NCBI GenBank assembly: GCA_910890315.1
Contig: CAJVGD010000001.1
Location: 1,116,001 to 1,180,000, forward strand
Direction: 5' to 3'
Length of the DNA stretch: 64,000 nucleotides
DNA from: Serendipita indica DSM 11827
Lineage: Eukaryota > Basidiomycota > Agaricomycetes > Sebacinales > Serendipitaceae
Under the pieces are notes generated by a model, which was not told the origin of the DNA, did no database searches, and was given only the letters and a program-made list of their open reading frames with translations. Below, piece after piece: positions 47,535 to 58,605 of the stretch; positions within the stretch are counted from its first letter, which is position 1; each line of letters opens with the position of its first letter. The position numbers were made by a program, and so were the translations under genes.

Positions 47535-48938
47535 ATGGCCCATCTCACCAAACCAACGCAATACAAGATTGAAGATAGCAACATTGCGCTGCTCGGATCT
47601 GATGTATGAGTTCGCCTTATTATCGATGGTGAAATCACTGAACCAACGCTTGCCTCAAGCTTGAGAAACGAGTGCGTGAGCACGCAGGAGACACAGAGCC
47701 CGCATGGGAGTCTGCTGGCAAGGCTGTCGGACTCCAAATCTGGCGTATAGAGCAGTTTAGGATCAAGGCTTGGACCCGCGTTGGCGAGTTTTACGATGGA
47801 GACTCCTACATAGTCTTGAACGTACGTAGAGCTCTCAGATTCACCCGTGTATCTCATCAATCCGCAGACGTACAAACAAGACCCAAACTCCGAGGCACTC
47901 AGCTATAATCTCCACTTTTGGCTAGGCTCGGAAACCACAGCGGATGAAGTATGCACATTGTTGAATTCAGTTTTTATATATTCTGATGATAGATTTAGGC
48001 TGGGACTGCTGCCTATAAGACAGGTCTGTCGCCCCAGTCGTCGCACTCCTAATTGGACCTGATACTCTGCAGTGGAACTCGACGACCACCTCCATGGCAC
48101 ACCGGTCGAGTATCGAGAAGTGCAAGACTTTGAAAGCCCGCGCTTCCTCTCCTACTTTCCGAAATTCCTCGTCCTTCACGGTGGAACCGCGTCCGGCTTT
48201 CGACATGTGACCGAACCGCCGCCTCTCAATCTCTTCAACTTCTACCATATCAGCGCGTCAAAGCCATCCGCAACCGGTAACAAGCCTGCAAATCTCATCG
48301 TGCGTCAAGTCACCCACGCCTTCAGGAAGACGATGGAGCAATACCCCAGTGATGTGTTTGTGCTGGACAAGGGGCGGGAAATCTGGCAGTACAATAGTAA
48401 GAAGAGCTCTGGAAAAGAAAAGTTCAAGGCCGCGGAGTTCGTCCGGCAAATCATCGACGGGAGGAAGCATGAACCGATTCTTAAAGTCTTTGACGAAGGT
48501 GGACAAGGCGCGAGCCTATTCGTCAACGAGCTGTACCAAGAGTCAATCGAGGACAGTGAAGACGAAGAGGACCCGGCACTGGCCACTCCAGCACCGTCCG
48601 CACCAAGTTCACCCATTCTGTTCCGTCTTTCGGACGAAAGTGGCTCAATCAATTTTACGCAAGTGGAGCTCGCGAGCGGAACCCCAACGCTTGCCGACTT
48701 CCAGGACCAAGATGCCTTTTTATTAGACGATGCCAAAAACGCACAGGTGCCAGCCATCTATGCATGGGTTGGGAAAGAGGCATCTCCCAACGAGCGGAAG
48801 TATGCCATTCAGTATGCCCAAAACTATCTCTGGAAACAGGGAAAGACGAAGAAGAGCGCAAAGACGAGCGTTGTACGCTTGACTCAGGGTCATGAAAGCG
48901 CCCAGTTTTTACGCGTCGTCGGTGCTCAACGTTCATAA
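47535..48938 (+). CDS. Gelsolin/villin-family actin-binding protein (severin-like)
   Basis: Five exons, 47535-47603, 47660-47821, 47868-47948, 47999-48023 and 48073-48938, give about 400 aa. The first repeat has GLQIWRIEQFRIKAW, FYDGDSYIVLNTYKQ and LHFWLGSETTADEAGTAAYK, the classic gelsolin repeat. A second repeat includes DVFVLDKGREIWQYN, and a third begins FRLSDESG with DAFLLDD and YAWVGKEAS. Three repeats match severin/fragmin or fungal gelsolin-like proteins, which cap and sever actin filaments in a calcium-dependent way. An acidic linker (EDSEDEEDPA) precedes repeat three. The start ATG lies in a good context (CCAAATGG). Confidence 0.88.
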
Positions 48939-48989
48939 ATTGATCTTTACAATTCAAAATGGTCTGTACATATGAATGCATCTAACCTT

Positions 48990-50060
48990 TGAATGGAGCT
49001 GTGCTACCCTTTCTAAACCTTTGGTTGCCGGATGACCGCTTCCAACAAAGTTGTTCCACACTTTGAGATTCCCTTGTAGCATATTCACTGAATCATCGAG
49101 TGTGTTGGCTTTACGGCATGTCACCGCAAGGTCCCGGGCGGCTAGCTAGGTATTCGGGTGCTGATCACTGAGTGTACCATGAGTTTGTTGAAGGACCTCC
49201 TCTTGTATTTGTAATTCCTCGTCGATAAATCCAAGGTATACAATTGTCTTCGCATAACTTCCATGTCCGGGGAGAGTATCCAGATGGTCTGCACCAAAAT
49301 CGGCAACCGCCAGTGCTAATGTGTCGCATTGCATATCCTTTGCCTCTCCCAAGCGTTTTAGCTCTCGCCAAGTTTCGGCCAGGTTCCACATGGTGGGAGT
49401 GGCAGGTCCAAAGTATCGCTGGCAAATATTCCACACATGGAGCTCCAATATCTCCACGTCTTCACACCTTCCTTGCCGGAAGTAGACTGTAACAAGACTG
49501 CCCTGTGCTCGGGGTGTTCTTGCCCGAGTTGTCTGGCGCCGAATGGCCAGCCACCTCTTCAACTAGGGGCACTGCCTCTTCTGTTTCCCCGTTACTCGAT
49601 ACGTGACCCCGAACACAAACTTTGCTTGCGGTGTCAGCACGCCGCAGGGCCAGAGCCGCTTCCTGAATCTTTGCAGCCTCACTCCATTTCCCTGGATTGA
49701 GGTACGTGCAGGTAAGGTCGATTACAGTGGGGTGCTCCATGTCTAGATGTCGCTCCTTCCAAGTAAGAGTCCCCGACTCTGGACGCCCGCATTCCAGCCA
49801 CTTCCCTTGTAGCCACTTGGGCTATTAGGCCATCAAGAGCTCATGGGGTGACCAAACACACCTTCCAAAGCCGCTGGAAGCCACGAGATCAAAATATGCT
49901 GATGGAGGGACGTCTTCACTCGTTTCAATATCAAGTGCCACCTTAACCATCAGTTCCTTGGGGCCCCGCAGTTGAAAATATACGCCCAGACCTCCAGCAT
50001 CTTACGGAAGTAAAATACCGGCCAGTATCTTCAGCAGAAAGTACACACCCAGTGAGAGAA
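48990..50060 (-). pseudogene. Decayed STAND/TPR gene remnant
   Basis: On the minus strand several frames carry TPR text of the kinesin-light-chain kind seen in fungal NB-ARC/TPR proteins: WSEAAKIQEAALALRR, then VEILELHVWNICQRYFG, then AKTIVYLGFIDEELQIQEEV, then a last unit near 49120-48990 ending in GHPATKGLERV. The frames are broken by in-frame stops and shifts, and no full repeat array or start is present. Text further upstream (about 49930-49800, PPSAYFDLVASSGFGR, HELLMA) resembles the linker before the TPRs in such genes. No NB-ARC motif was found. It is best read as a pseudogene; expression or a short spliced product is not excluded. Confidence 0.6.
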
Positions 50061-50186
50061 AACGGATACCCGGCTCTCTATCCATGCTGTCACTGGCACT
50101 AAATGCTGCAATATGGCCGGGTCGAAGAAGCAAACATCTATTGCATTATTGTTACAAACCACTCGAGTACAGTTAATAGTCTGTGC

Positions 50187-51130
50187 TCAGAGCACAACCC
50201 CAGGAATGATGGGAATATCGAGTTTTGAGAGCGTTTCCTGTCCCCGACGGGTCCAAAATCGCAAAACATCAGGGTCGTCAAACCAGAGGCCAGAAACATC
50301 GTTCAAAGGGGTTGATTGATTTCCCTTGGTGGCATTATATTCGCTGATAGGATTGTGTTGAGTGTCTATCTTTCTTAGTCCTCCTGTCGCCAGCCATTTT
50401 GCAACATCCGGCTGGTTACGAGCAGCTTCTATGATTCCTACCATCGCCAATAATATAGAATCATACGATGGATCCGCTATATCCATAGTAGAATGCTGCA
50501 AGACACGTAGTCTAGTCTGGCAATCGAGCTTGCGCCGAGCAGCGGTGTATTCAGTCAGACAAATGTGATTATTCGGCTGTTGCTGGGCTTTATCGACGGA
50601 ATCATCTAGGAGCAGCGTTGTCCGGCGAGAATGACTGTATGGTTCCGGAAGAGAGATCCATGGTCGCCTGAGATCCTTGACTGTGGGTGTCTTAGCGTCT
50701 TGATTTCAGTCAGTGGCGTGTTTCGGTTGCTCTCGTGTACATACGGTATTGTTTTGGAGTCAGCCCAAAGTAAGTCCTGTCCCAGACAGCGATGAGATGC
50801 CGAGCTCTATCACCAAATACACGATCAACCATAAACTTGACTGAATGAGGTTGAGCCGACGACCAGATCATGGTGTCTATGAACGCCTGCGATTGAGACT
50901 GAGCTGTTGCTCTCTCAGTGGCTACGGCGGGAGCCGGGTCCTGTGGTCGCAAAACTGATTGGTGGCACAAGTATGAGAGAAAAGACTCGAAATAAGGCCG
51001 TGCCCAGACGCTCTTGTTGCCTCGAGTACGCAAAACCAAGCTACCGTTGAGGTCCAAGACGATGAGCAGTGCTCGTGAACCTGGAATAGTTTTAATTTAG
51101 TTTTAGAAACTCGAACAAGGTTTTACCCAT
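50187..51130 (-). CDS. HAD-superfamily FCP1/SCP-like phosphatase
   Basis: Exons 51130-51127, 51080-50745 and 50698-50187 give 283 aa. Motif I reads LIVLDLNGSLVLR: the first Asp is kept and the usual second Asp is Asn, a form seen in fungal NLI-interacting-factor-like proteins. Motif II is TMIWSSAQ, and motif IV is TLLLDDSVDKA. This layout fits the small C-terminal-domain phosphatase family, which removes phosphate from Ser/Thr. Whether it is active is open because of the Asn. The first exon is only four nt (ATGG) because a stop lies upstream in that frame; a separate upstream exon is possible. The gene is divergent from the GPI-protein gene, 153 nt between starts. Confidence 0.75.
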
Positions 51131-51283
51131 CTCTCCAAAAGCGTCGACGCGGAGACCAAACTTGGAACACCAACTTAGACTCTACTGCGACCAGCCCCCG
51201 CTTGCGACGACAGTCCGCAAAGCACACTACACTCGTTTAAACACTTTCCAATCGTTTTCTGGTTTATCTAACAACCTCTTACA

Positions 51284-52534
51284 ATGCTCTTCACTGCCGC
51301 TGCCGTCTCTCTCGCCTTGGTTGCGACCGTCCGTGCTCAAAGCTCTGTCTCGATCAATGCCGTCACGCTCACACAGGCGAGTTTCCTCTCTCAAGAAGAG
51401 TATCAAGTGCTTGAGCTTACTCTGTCTACAGTGCGCGTCGTCCCAACTGAGCTTCCAGGGCTCAGCACCCCCTTACTACGTCGCCGGTGAGCAAACCGAC
51501 GAGCGGAGCTGATGAATTCACGCTTATATATCCATTTATAGTTCTTCCCGCAACCAATCCCTGCGAAAGCGACGCTCTGTGAGTCAGGTACAGCCGTTCC
51601 AAAATTAAATCTCATCGTCACTTCAGTGCCGAATTCAACAATGTCTGGGATACGTCGGTGAACTTCTACGTGAACCTGGCTGCAGGCACTCAAGTCCAGT
51701 TGTACGTCCTTGACGCCAACAACGTCGAGAACTTCGGTCAAATTGTGAGTCTTTCATGTTCAATCTTCACACCCGAAGCGGGTTCCGATCGGTCGTCACG
51801 ACCGGCAGCATCCTGCCGACCGCAGAAGCGGCGTGTCAAAGTCTTCCGTCACGCGTAACTGACCGTTGTAATCCTGGTTTAGGAAACCGTGGGTGGTGGT
51901 GATGGAGCATGCTTGGGTCAAGGCTCGAACACCAACAACAACGCTGGCAATACCGGGAACACGTACACTCCTCCTGCAAACACGTACACTCCCCCTGCGG
52001 ATACCTACACGCCCCCGGCGGCGGATACCTACAACCCTCCAGCGGACACCTACACTCCTCCCGCAGATACGACCAATAACAACGCTGGTACGGGTTCCAC
52101 CGAGACCACCACCGGAAGCGTCGATACAAGCAACACCAACCCTCCTGCAGAGAATCCTCCTGCAGAGAACCCCCCAGCGGAGAATCCTCCCGCAGAAAAT
52201 CCTCCAGCGGACAACACACCGCAGGATACTGGTTCTAGCGCTGTCCCAAGCTCCGGTTCGACTCTCGCCTCGTCCGCTGCAGCTGGAAACACGTAGTGAG
52301 CTTGGTCTTTAGAGGCACAGTTTTGATATCTGACTCGTGCTTAGTGTTGCTCCTTCCAACGCCGCTTCCTCGCACCCGGCCTCATCGAGTGTGCCTTCTT
52401 CCTCGACCAACGGCGCTGGAAATGTCGCAGTAGCGCCCGTTGATTCTGGATCGGACGCCAATGGAGCTGTCTCCGTTACGGCTAGTGTCACTCTTGCCCT
52501 GGGTGCCTTCTCCGCCCTCTTTGCCCTCCTCTAA
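51284..52534 (+). CDS. Secreted GPI-anchored Pro/Thr-rich repeat protein
   Basis: Signal peptide MLFTAAAVSLALVATVRAQS. Exon 1 (51284-51376) ends at a GC donor (CAG then GCGAGT) and joins at 51432; this junction gives TQCASSQLSFQGSAPPYY. An N-terminal Cys-containing domain has NPCESDALAEFNNVWDTS and GACLGQG. A repeat region follows: about four TYTPPAD-type units, then four or five ENPPA units. A Ser-rich stretch leads to the C-terminal hydrophobic tail (SVTLALGAFSALFALL), preceded by small residues fit for a GPI anchor. It is probably a cell-wall protein of the group that mushroom fungi have in many copies. Six exons; the intron at 51746-51881 is longer than usual. Confidence 0.82.
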
Positions 52535-52899
52535 GGGGAGCGATACCCATCCCGACATAGTTTTTCCTCACGCATTTCCCCTTTACTCTCTCTTTAGACA
52601 TCCTACTCGTCGTTTTATTCATTCGCATATTCTCACGTACGAAAAATTAGAGGACGGATTCACGACTTTCCTACCGTCTATTGATTTGGTGTCGTCCTAG
52701 GACGTGTTGAACATTTCCATCCTATCCTCCTAGCGCGACGCACGTGTAGACGGACTATTCATTCTCAAACACTCCGTTGTCTCCATGCTTCGCCTCGTTG
52801 GTGTACCTCATGACCTAACTCAGCGATAGCAATCTTACGGCAACTTGCTGTTCGAACCTTTTGTGCATTTGCACCTTGAACCGTTGCCTCGACCCTACG
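52535..52899. other. Intergenic region between GPI-protein and EED-like gene
   Basis: About 365 nt, pyrimidine-rich near the GPI-protein end. No gene or repeat was supported. Confidence 0.45.
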
Positions 52900-54739
52900 A
52901 TGGCGTCGAGCCACCCCGTCGAGTATGAGCTCGTTGCAAATTCTCCCGTCCGTACGCACCTTGAAACGCGCCATGGGTTTGATTTGTGATATCCGTTTGA
53001 AACTAGGGCCGTTCCTCCAAAGGCACGGATTACGACGTGATCGCTTGCTTTCCTTGGATATTTGAGGATCACAAGTCGCTTAGTTGGCCGGGTCTCGTCT
53101 GGAACACTAACACACTTGTTCAATGGCGTCGATGCGTCAAACAGTGGCTGGGTTGTGTCGCCATCTGCGGCAGGAACCAAGCAGAACACATAGTATGCTT
53201 GATATATCATAGACATCTGACGCTGACATCATCCCAGATTCGCTTGATTCGTGTCTACCCCAACCGGCCGCTTGAATATCTTCGAGAGATCCAGATAGAA
53301 GACGAGATTGACGGAGCAAAAGAGGCAAACTTATCTTAGTCACTAGGTCGCTTTACTAACCAGTTTTATCAGCAATTCCGAGCCATCTGTTGGACTCTTT
53401 CCTCTGACTTACAACCATGGCTTGTACTCGCAGGGACTAGAGCGATTATCTACGTTGTAGACCCAAAAACTAACAGAATTGTTACCGCGATGAAAGGACA
53501 CGGTGGCCGTATCACATCTCTAAATTACAACCCGCGGAACCCTCGCATCCTCTGCTCCACCTCTAGGGATCAGACTACACGTCTGTGGTCACTTGATCTT
53601 CTGCAGTCCATGAAGATGGCATCTGCTGACCCTCAACTCGCTTCCTTCGGACCACCATTTGGCGCACCACTTACAGGCGGGGAGGAAGAATCATTGGGCC
53701 CGACAGGCCGTTGTTTCACTGTCACGGCTGGTGGGCAGACAGCTGGACACCAAGCGACAGTCTTGGATGCAGTGAGTAGCGTGCGCTTTGCGACACCACA
53801 GGTGGTGACGATGACAGTGTTTCCACCCAGACTTAGATGTCATTGTTACGTCCTCGGTCAGTAGTACTCCTACACAGACCAAAGACTCATTTCAAAAGTA
53901 GGTAGATCATCGCATCCTCATTTGGGAATACGACCCACCACCTTCTCCCTCTGATCTTGTAGGAACATTGGCTGTCCTTGGCAGACCTCTGTTCTGCTTT
54001 CAAATGATTCATCACGCGCAAGTGATCCGAGTTCGCTGGTGAGCAATCGAGGCCCGTACGTATTGAGAGTTGACCTCATACAGGCTGTCTCCCTCTGTGC
54101 TCATCTCACAGAGCCCCCAGTCAGTCACCGACAAAGATGCTTCATTTCCAGGAAAGATTTCTGTGTGGAAATGGCTTGGTTATGGAAGATATCGTGAGGC
54201 AGTCACAAACAAGGAGACGTATGCGGTGGACTGGGAAGTGGGTCTGCTCGTTTTATTAGGATCCTACTAATGCTACATATTCTAGAATGCTACATCTAGC
54301 CGTAGGTATATATGAGGGTACGCGGTTGAATCCTTACCGTCCTTTAGGCTCATACAAGATATTGTCTGAGATTCAGCTTCGTCAACCAGCGAAGAAAATC
54401 ATGATTCACGGCTCTCTGGTGGCTCTAGCCACCCAGACTCTGATTCGGGTCCTCGATGTTAGCCTCCTAAGACCTCGATCACGTCCGGAACCCGATATAA
54501 TCTTGACCAGAGACCTCATGGATACTGATGTGATGTGGGAGGAGACGCTGAGAAGGCACAAAGACGTCCTGTGGGAACAGGCGGAGAGGTTTGACTATTC
54601 GGGTGTTGTTGGTACGGCCAGCACAGAGGAATTTAGCGCAGAAAATATCTTCGCGGTTGCCATCTATCATGGTGTCGTTATTCGTGTTGGGGAAGGCGAA
54701 AACATGCGGATCTGGGCTACTCCCAAACACTCGATTTGA
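52900..54739 (+). CDS. WD40 protein, probable EED/Esc subunit of PRC2
   Basis: Start MASSHPVEYELVANSP. WD40 blades are visible: RAICWTLSSDLQPWLVLAG, GHGGRITSLNYNPRNPRILC ending in TTRLW, HQATVLDACFHPDLDVIV with VDHRILIWEYD, HHAQVIRVRWLSPSVLISQS with ISVWKW, and FAVAIYHG. The second blade is very close to the human EED line with GHGNAINELKFHP, and the HH-VRWL-LISQS segment matches the EED line with YVDCVRWL. So it is likely the H3K27-methylation reader of PRC2. The two first exons, 52983-53340, are the least certain; the junction to 53374 does not fit cleanly. The intron 53772-53819 and the one ending at about 53907 are well supported. No other PRC2 gene is in the window. Confidence 0.65.
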
Positions 54740-55156
54740 TAATCAGAGTCTTTGTGTACTGTCTCTTGGAATAATGCATGAGCTGTTCAGACCTTCGTTG
54801 TTGTAATGGGATGAGTGTCACCTTCTACAGGTCGCTGGTGTCTGTATGTTATTCTGAGGGAGCAGGCTGAGTGACAAGCTGAACAGCGACCTCGTGGTCG
54901 ATTGATTGTATGCTGCAGTCCCGTCTTGAACTTTTGGATAGGTCCACTTGGTGAGGTTGAGAGTAAGCCACGACGCTGGCAAACAATCTTGATTTCGGCG
55001 TAGTCTGGTCTGGCTCCGGCCCCTAAAAGCTGATACTGAATTGCCAGGCTACAAAAACTGGGAAAAAACACGTGTGGCTCGGTATATAAGAGGGTGGAGG
55101 TATTTGAGACTGGCGAAAAGGATCTTCCCCCCCTTTAGACCGCGGCGTGTCACCGG
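54740..55156 (+). promoter_or_regulatory. Intergenic region with TATA box of the first finger gene
   Basis: No gene recognised. TATATAAG stands at 55083-55090, 67-74 nt before the start codon at 55157. Confidence 0.5.
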
Positions 55157-56087
55157 ATGGAAACTTTGGATTGTATGTCCAATATCATGGTCCACCTTGA
55201 CCAAAATTTTGCTTACTTGTCACTTTATAGCGGATTACCTTGCAGATTACTTGACCGCAGAGGCGCTCCAGAGCCTGGCGCTAGTCAATGACGCGTCTTT
55301 GGGCACACAAGTAGCTCAAAACATTGAGAAACAGGCAAATTCATTGGATCAAATGGATGGAGAGGCCGAACACGATACCATGCAACCATCTGGTAGTGGA
55401 CCTGCCCATCCTGGACCGTTAGAACTCGAGGGATATCCTGCGATCATGCCAATATCTCCACCCGTTTTGAATCGTCCGATAAGCCTGCGTAGCACCTGGG
55501 ACGACCTGGTCGACGGCCAATTCTGCACATATTTATTTGATCGACCGGATTACCCATTGGACGTTGTCGAGATATTTCCAGATGATGGCAGGAGAGAGGC
55601 AATGGGTGCATATGTCTCCCACATGCAGAATGGTATCCTTCCGCCGCCTCGGGACCTTATGGCTCTTGTAGTCACACAAGGAGATACAAGTTACTGCCCT
55701 TTTCCGAATTGCAACTTCCAAAAGTCAAGATATGACCATGTAACTGGCCATATCGTCATGGAGCATCTGGAAGTCAGAATCGAGTGCGTGCACTGGTATG
55801 TCCAGTTGAATTAGGAGGCATGTATAAACTGATCACGTCACTAGTGGGGGAGAAACGCGGCGCAAAGCCGACCACAAAGTCCATCTGCTACGGCACGCCG
55901 GACTGCGAGAACGGCCTAAATGTCCCGAATGGTAAGTGGGTAAAGCTTGGTTGTATCGCTCTCATGTCAGAACAGTGAGCAGGATTTTGATTCTGCCTTC
56001 AATCTGAGGAGACACGCAGAGCGAACTCATCCGGGAGGACATCTGCGTCGATCAGCTACGCCTCCCAGAGTCCAAGACTCTCCTTGA
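55157..56087 (+). CDS. C2H2-like zinc-finger protein A
   Basis: Four exons: 55157-55172 (METLD), 55231-55795, about 55847-55931 and 55975-56087. N-terminal part: SDYLADYLTAEALQSLALVN. A zinc-binding group starts CPFPNCNFQKSRYDHVTGH and continues over the next intron to ECVHCGGETRR. The last exon completes CPECEQDFDSAFNLRRH, with a second His five residues on, the C-X2-C-X12-H-X4-H pattern. The codon for the second Cys of the final finger is split by the last intron, as in the two next genes. This shared design suggests the three genes are old tandem copies. The function is unknown; nucleic-acid or protein binding is assumed. Confidence 0.72.
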
Positions 56088-57091
56088 AGGCTCGAATCCT
56101 CCGCACGGTCGATAAGTCCTGTGGCAATACAACGTAGTGCTGTCTTGCGACAGGACTTTGTATATTCTGTTGGGTACGAATGCGAGTATAATTTCGACTT
56201 GATCTTATCATTATTTACGTACATCGAATGAGGCTCGATTTGAGGTTTATCCAGATACATGTCGTCGACGAGGACCAAGTTGAATCTCACACAACGTCGA
56301 CCGAACCACGTCGGACCATCTGAGGAGATGCGAAAGTAAGGGCTCAAAATCGTACATATATCTCAAGAACCGATATCTGGCTCAAATGAACATCCCAGAG
56401 GTCGCAACTGCGAGACGTTATCCCTTGGATTCAAGGACTACTCAACTCGACGGCATCGTAGAGCAATACCTCACAGAGATTGAGATTTTGACTAATAATG
56501 AGCATCATACTACGCATGTAATCACGGAAAGTGGTCTCGTGGTGCTCTTCTGCTAACATTGAGACTGCGCAGGAGCTAGCGCTAGAACAACATGCTATGC
56601 ATAGACGATCCCCCGTTTCTGGCGCGTTAGCGGTGAGTCAACGAAGCTACACGCCACCCTGTTTGGGAACCCTTCACCGATCAGTTCTGGCTCATCTGAG
56701 CACCCTTTTTCTTCCAGAAATTATCTCGGCGCCATTCTGCACAGCGGAATTTGATTTCTCTTGTCCACGACGCTGGTATGATGCCCTTTGGTGGTGGACT
56801 GAATTCCACCGCCAATTCAGTCGAAAGCCCTGCCACAAACGGTCTTTGGGTGCTTGCGAGTTCGAGCCAATACGAATGGCGACTGCGAAGCGAACAAAAG
56901 CAACAGGACAGCAACTGATGTACTACGTTGCAACCAACCCGCCCGTCTCTTTCACAGCTCCCGTACAGGCAGAGGCAAACAGTGTTCAGCGGGATACTTG
57001 GCTGATGTCCTCCGCATTGTTCTCAAATCTCGATTCTATAGTCACGGCTGGTTCAAGCAGGGACTGAGCCTGATCACAGAGGGCGCCGTGC
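56088..57091. other. Intergenic region with short unassigned open frames
   Basis: About 1 kb. Small frames occur, for example on the plus strand 56389-56553, beginning MNIPEVATARRY and running 55 codons. None matches a family I recognise and no gene model holds. It may contain remnants of another finger-gene copy, but I see no clear zinc-finger text. Confidence 0.35.
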
Positions 57092-57098
57092 ATATAAG
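57092..57098 (+). promoter_or_regulatory. TATA box of finger gene B
   Basis: ATATAAG, 113-119 nt upstream of the start codon at 57211. It shows that an in-frame ATG further upstream (near 56854) is not used. Confidence 0.4.
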
Positions 57099-57210
57099 CC
57101 GCCCGCTCACTCGTCCTCTCCCTGTTCCCAAGTTCACGTCCCCACTACCTCCAGCGTGCCCCGACGCCCACCCTTTATACAAGATTTTTCTTCATCATCG
57201 TCAAAGTTGC

Positions 57211-57984
57211 ATGGATTATCTCCCTTCCTCAACGAGCTACTCATGGGACGAGCTGTGGACTGACCCAACATCTGCCTACCCAATGCGTGACACTGGAAGC
57301 CCTTCAAGTATCCTCTATTCTGACGGGGGATCTCCTTCATCGTTGTCGACGCCTCTCAGCTCGAGCTCTGTGGTGCCGTCCCCGGATTCTGCACAGGACC
57401 TTCAACCTTTGATCGACTACATCACACTCTCCAACAGATACGCGGATCTATGCAGCGCGTTGGGTGTCAACAAACGGGCCCTCCTGGCTCTCAACCAGAT
57501 CGTCAGGCACCTCTCCCAAGGGCAGCAGCCTCGGAATGAGGACGTGAACGATCTTCTGGTTCGCGATAACTGCAGAAGCAAGCACTATGGTTGTGCGTTT
57601 CAAGGCTGTGATCGCTATGGTCGTGGACTCGGAGATCGTCCAGACAAGGCTAGAGAGCACGTCCTTGTCAAGCACCTTTGTAAAGTATATGTCTGTTCGC
57701 AGTGGTCAGTCACACCCTAGTGGGCGGTTATCAACGCTGACCTCCTTCGAGTTTTGCGACAGCTTCGCGGGCCAACGAGATGAAGGTGCATATTCGCCAG
57801 CTCCACAGCCCAAACCCTAAGCAATTCCAATGCCAGTCTTGGTGAGTGTTCCTATGAGCAGGCACAGAGACGTTTCTTACGCCACTTGGTCAGTTCGCAT
57901 ATCTTCACCAAGAAGAGCAACCTTCATCGGCACATGAAGAATACGCACGGGTTAGCTGTACCCCGCAGGGTTCGCCAGTCCTGA
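57211..57984 (+). CDS. C2H2-like zinc-finger protein B
   Basis: Starts MDYLPSSTSYSWDELWTDPT; Ser/Pro-rich for about 70 residues, then a helical stretch (LCSALGVNKRALLALNQIVR). Zinc-binding part: CAFQGCDRYGRGLGDRPDKA then REHVLVKHLC. The end of exon 1 is VYVCSQC, the last Cys split by the intron after 57706, followed by FATASRANEMKVHIRQLH. The final finger CQSCSHIFTKKSNLHRHMKN has the C-X2-C-X12-H-X4-H pattern and is again formed across an intron (donor near 57841). The gene follows gene A in the same direction and has the same domain order. Similarity to A and C is in design rather than close identity, so the duplication, if real, is old. Confidence 0.75.
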
Positions 57985-58605
57985 TGATCGAACAATACGC
58001 GAGTCGTACACTGCGTTCAATTAATTGGCCTGTCCCTGCGAAGAGGGTCTTGTGGTGCCTGCAGACGTTCTTACTGACGACACCAGAAGATGCTATTTCC
58101 ACCAGTCTCTAATGATACTTTCTATCTCTTGCTCTTTATCGCTTGTCTTCTTTCTATTTCCGCGTGGAATGACCAACGTCGGCCGCCTCCACGTTGATGA
58201 CCAACATGTTCAAATATCTACCATCCTATACCATTTTGATTTCTTGTTCGATACACATGAGTTGCCTTTGACGCGAGCTGGGATTCCTTGGTCCTCGAGT
58301 GCCGAATTCGTTGACATTCCTGGCTAGCCAACTATCGCATTTCTATTCTGATCTGACCATTTGTTTGGCTCTTGACCATAAACACCCCGTTGCCTCGAGG
58401 TCTCTGGTGGGTCCAGCGCCTCTTGCAAGTTCATCCCCCCTCCCTTCATTGTTTGCGACGCCGGCACGCGCCCGGTCGGCATTGCGATTTCCAAGCTTTC
58501 GTGAGTTTGCTTTTATCTCCTGAAGCTCACTTATAGACGCCAACTTCAGCTCGTGCTCGTCGTGTTTTCGTCTCGTCTCTTTCCTCCTTTTCAGCTCTCC
58601 AAACC
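57985..58605. other. Intergenic region between finger genes B and C
   Basis: About 620 nt. No gene was recognised. It is pyrimidine-rich towards 58560-58600, just before the start of gene C, with a weak TTATAGA near 58530. Confidence 0.45.

Noticed and set aside
51950-52230. Minisatellite or CRISPR-like array
   Set aside because: The short repeats are codon-based (TPPAD and ENPPA units) inside the GPI-protein gene and have no spacers of fixed length.
52765-53216. Minus-strand frames overlapping the start of the EED-like gene
   Set aside because: They contain protein-like pieces (PLFDAST), but the plus strand gives a start and junctions leading to clear WD40 blades. Some doubt remains for 52983-53340.
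56531-57067. 178-codon plus-strand frame between finger genes A and B
   Set aside because: It lies upstream of the TATA box of gene B and shows no zinc-finger or other domain text.
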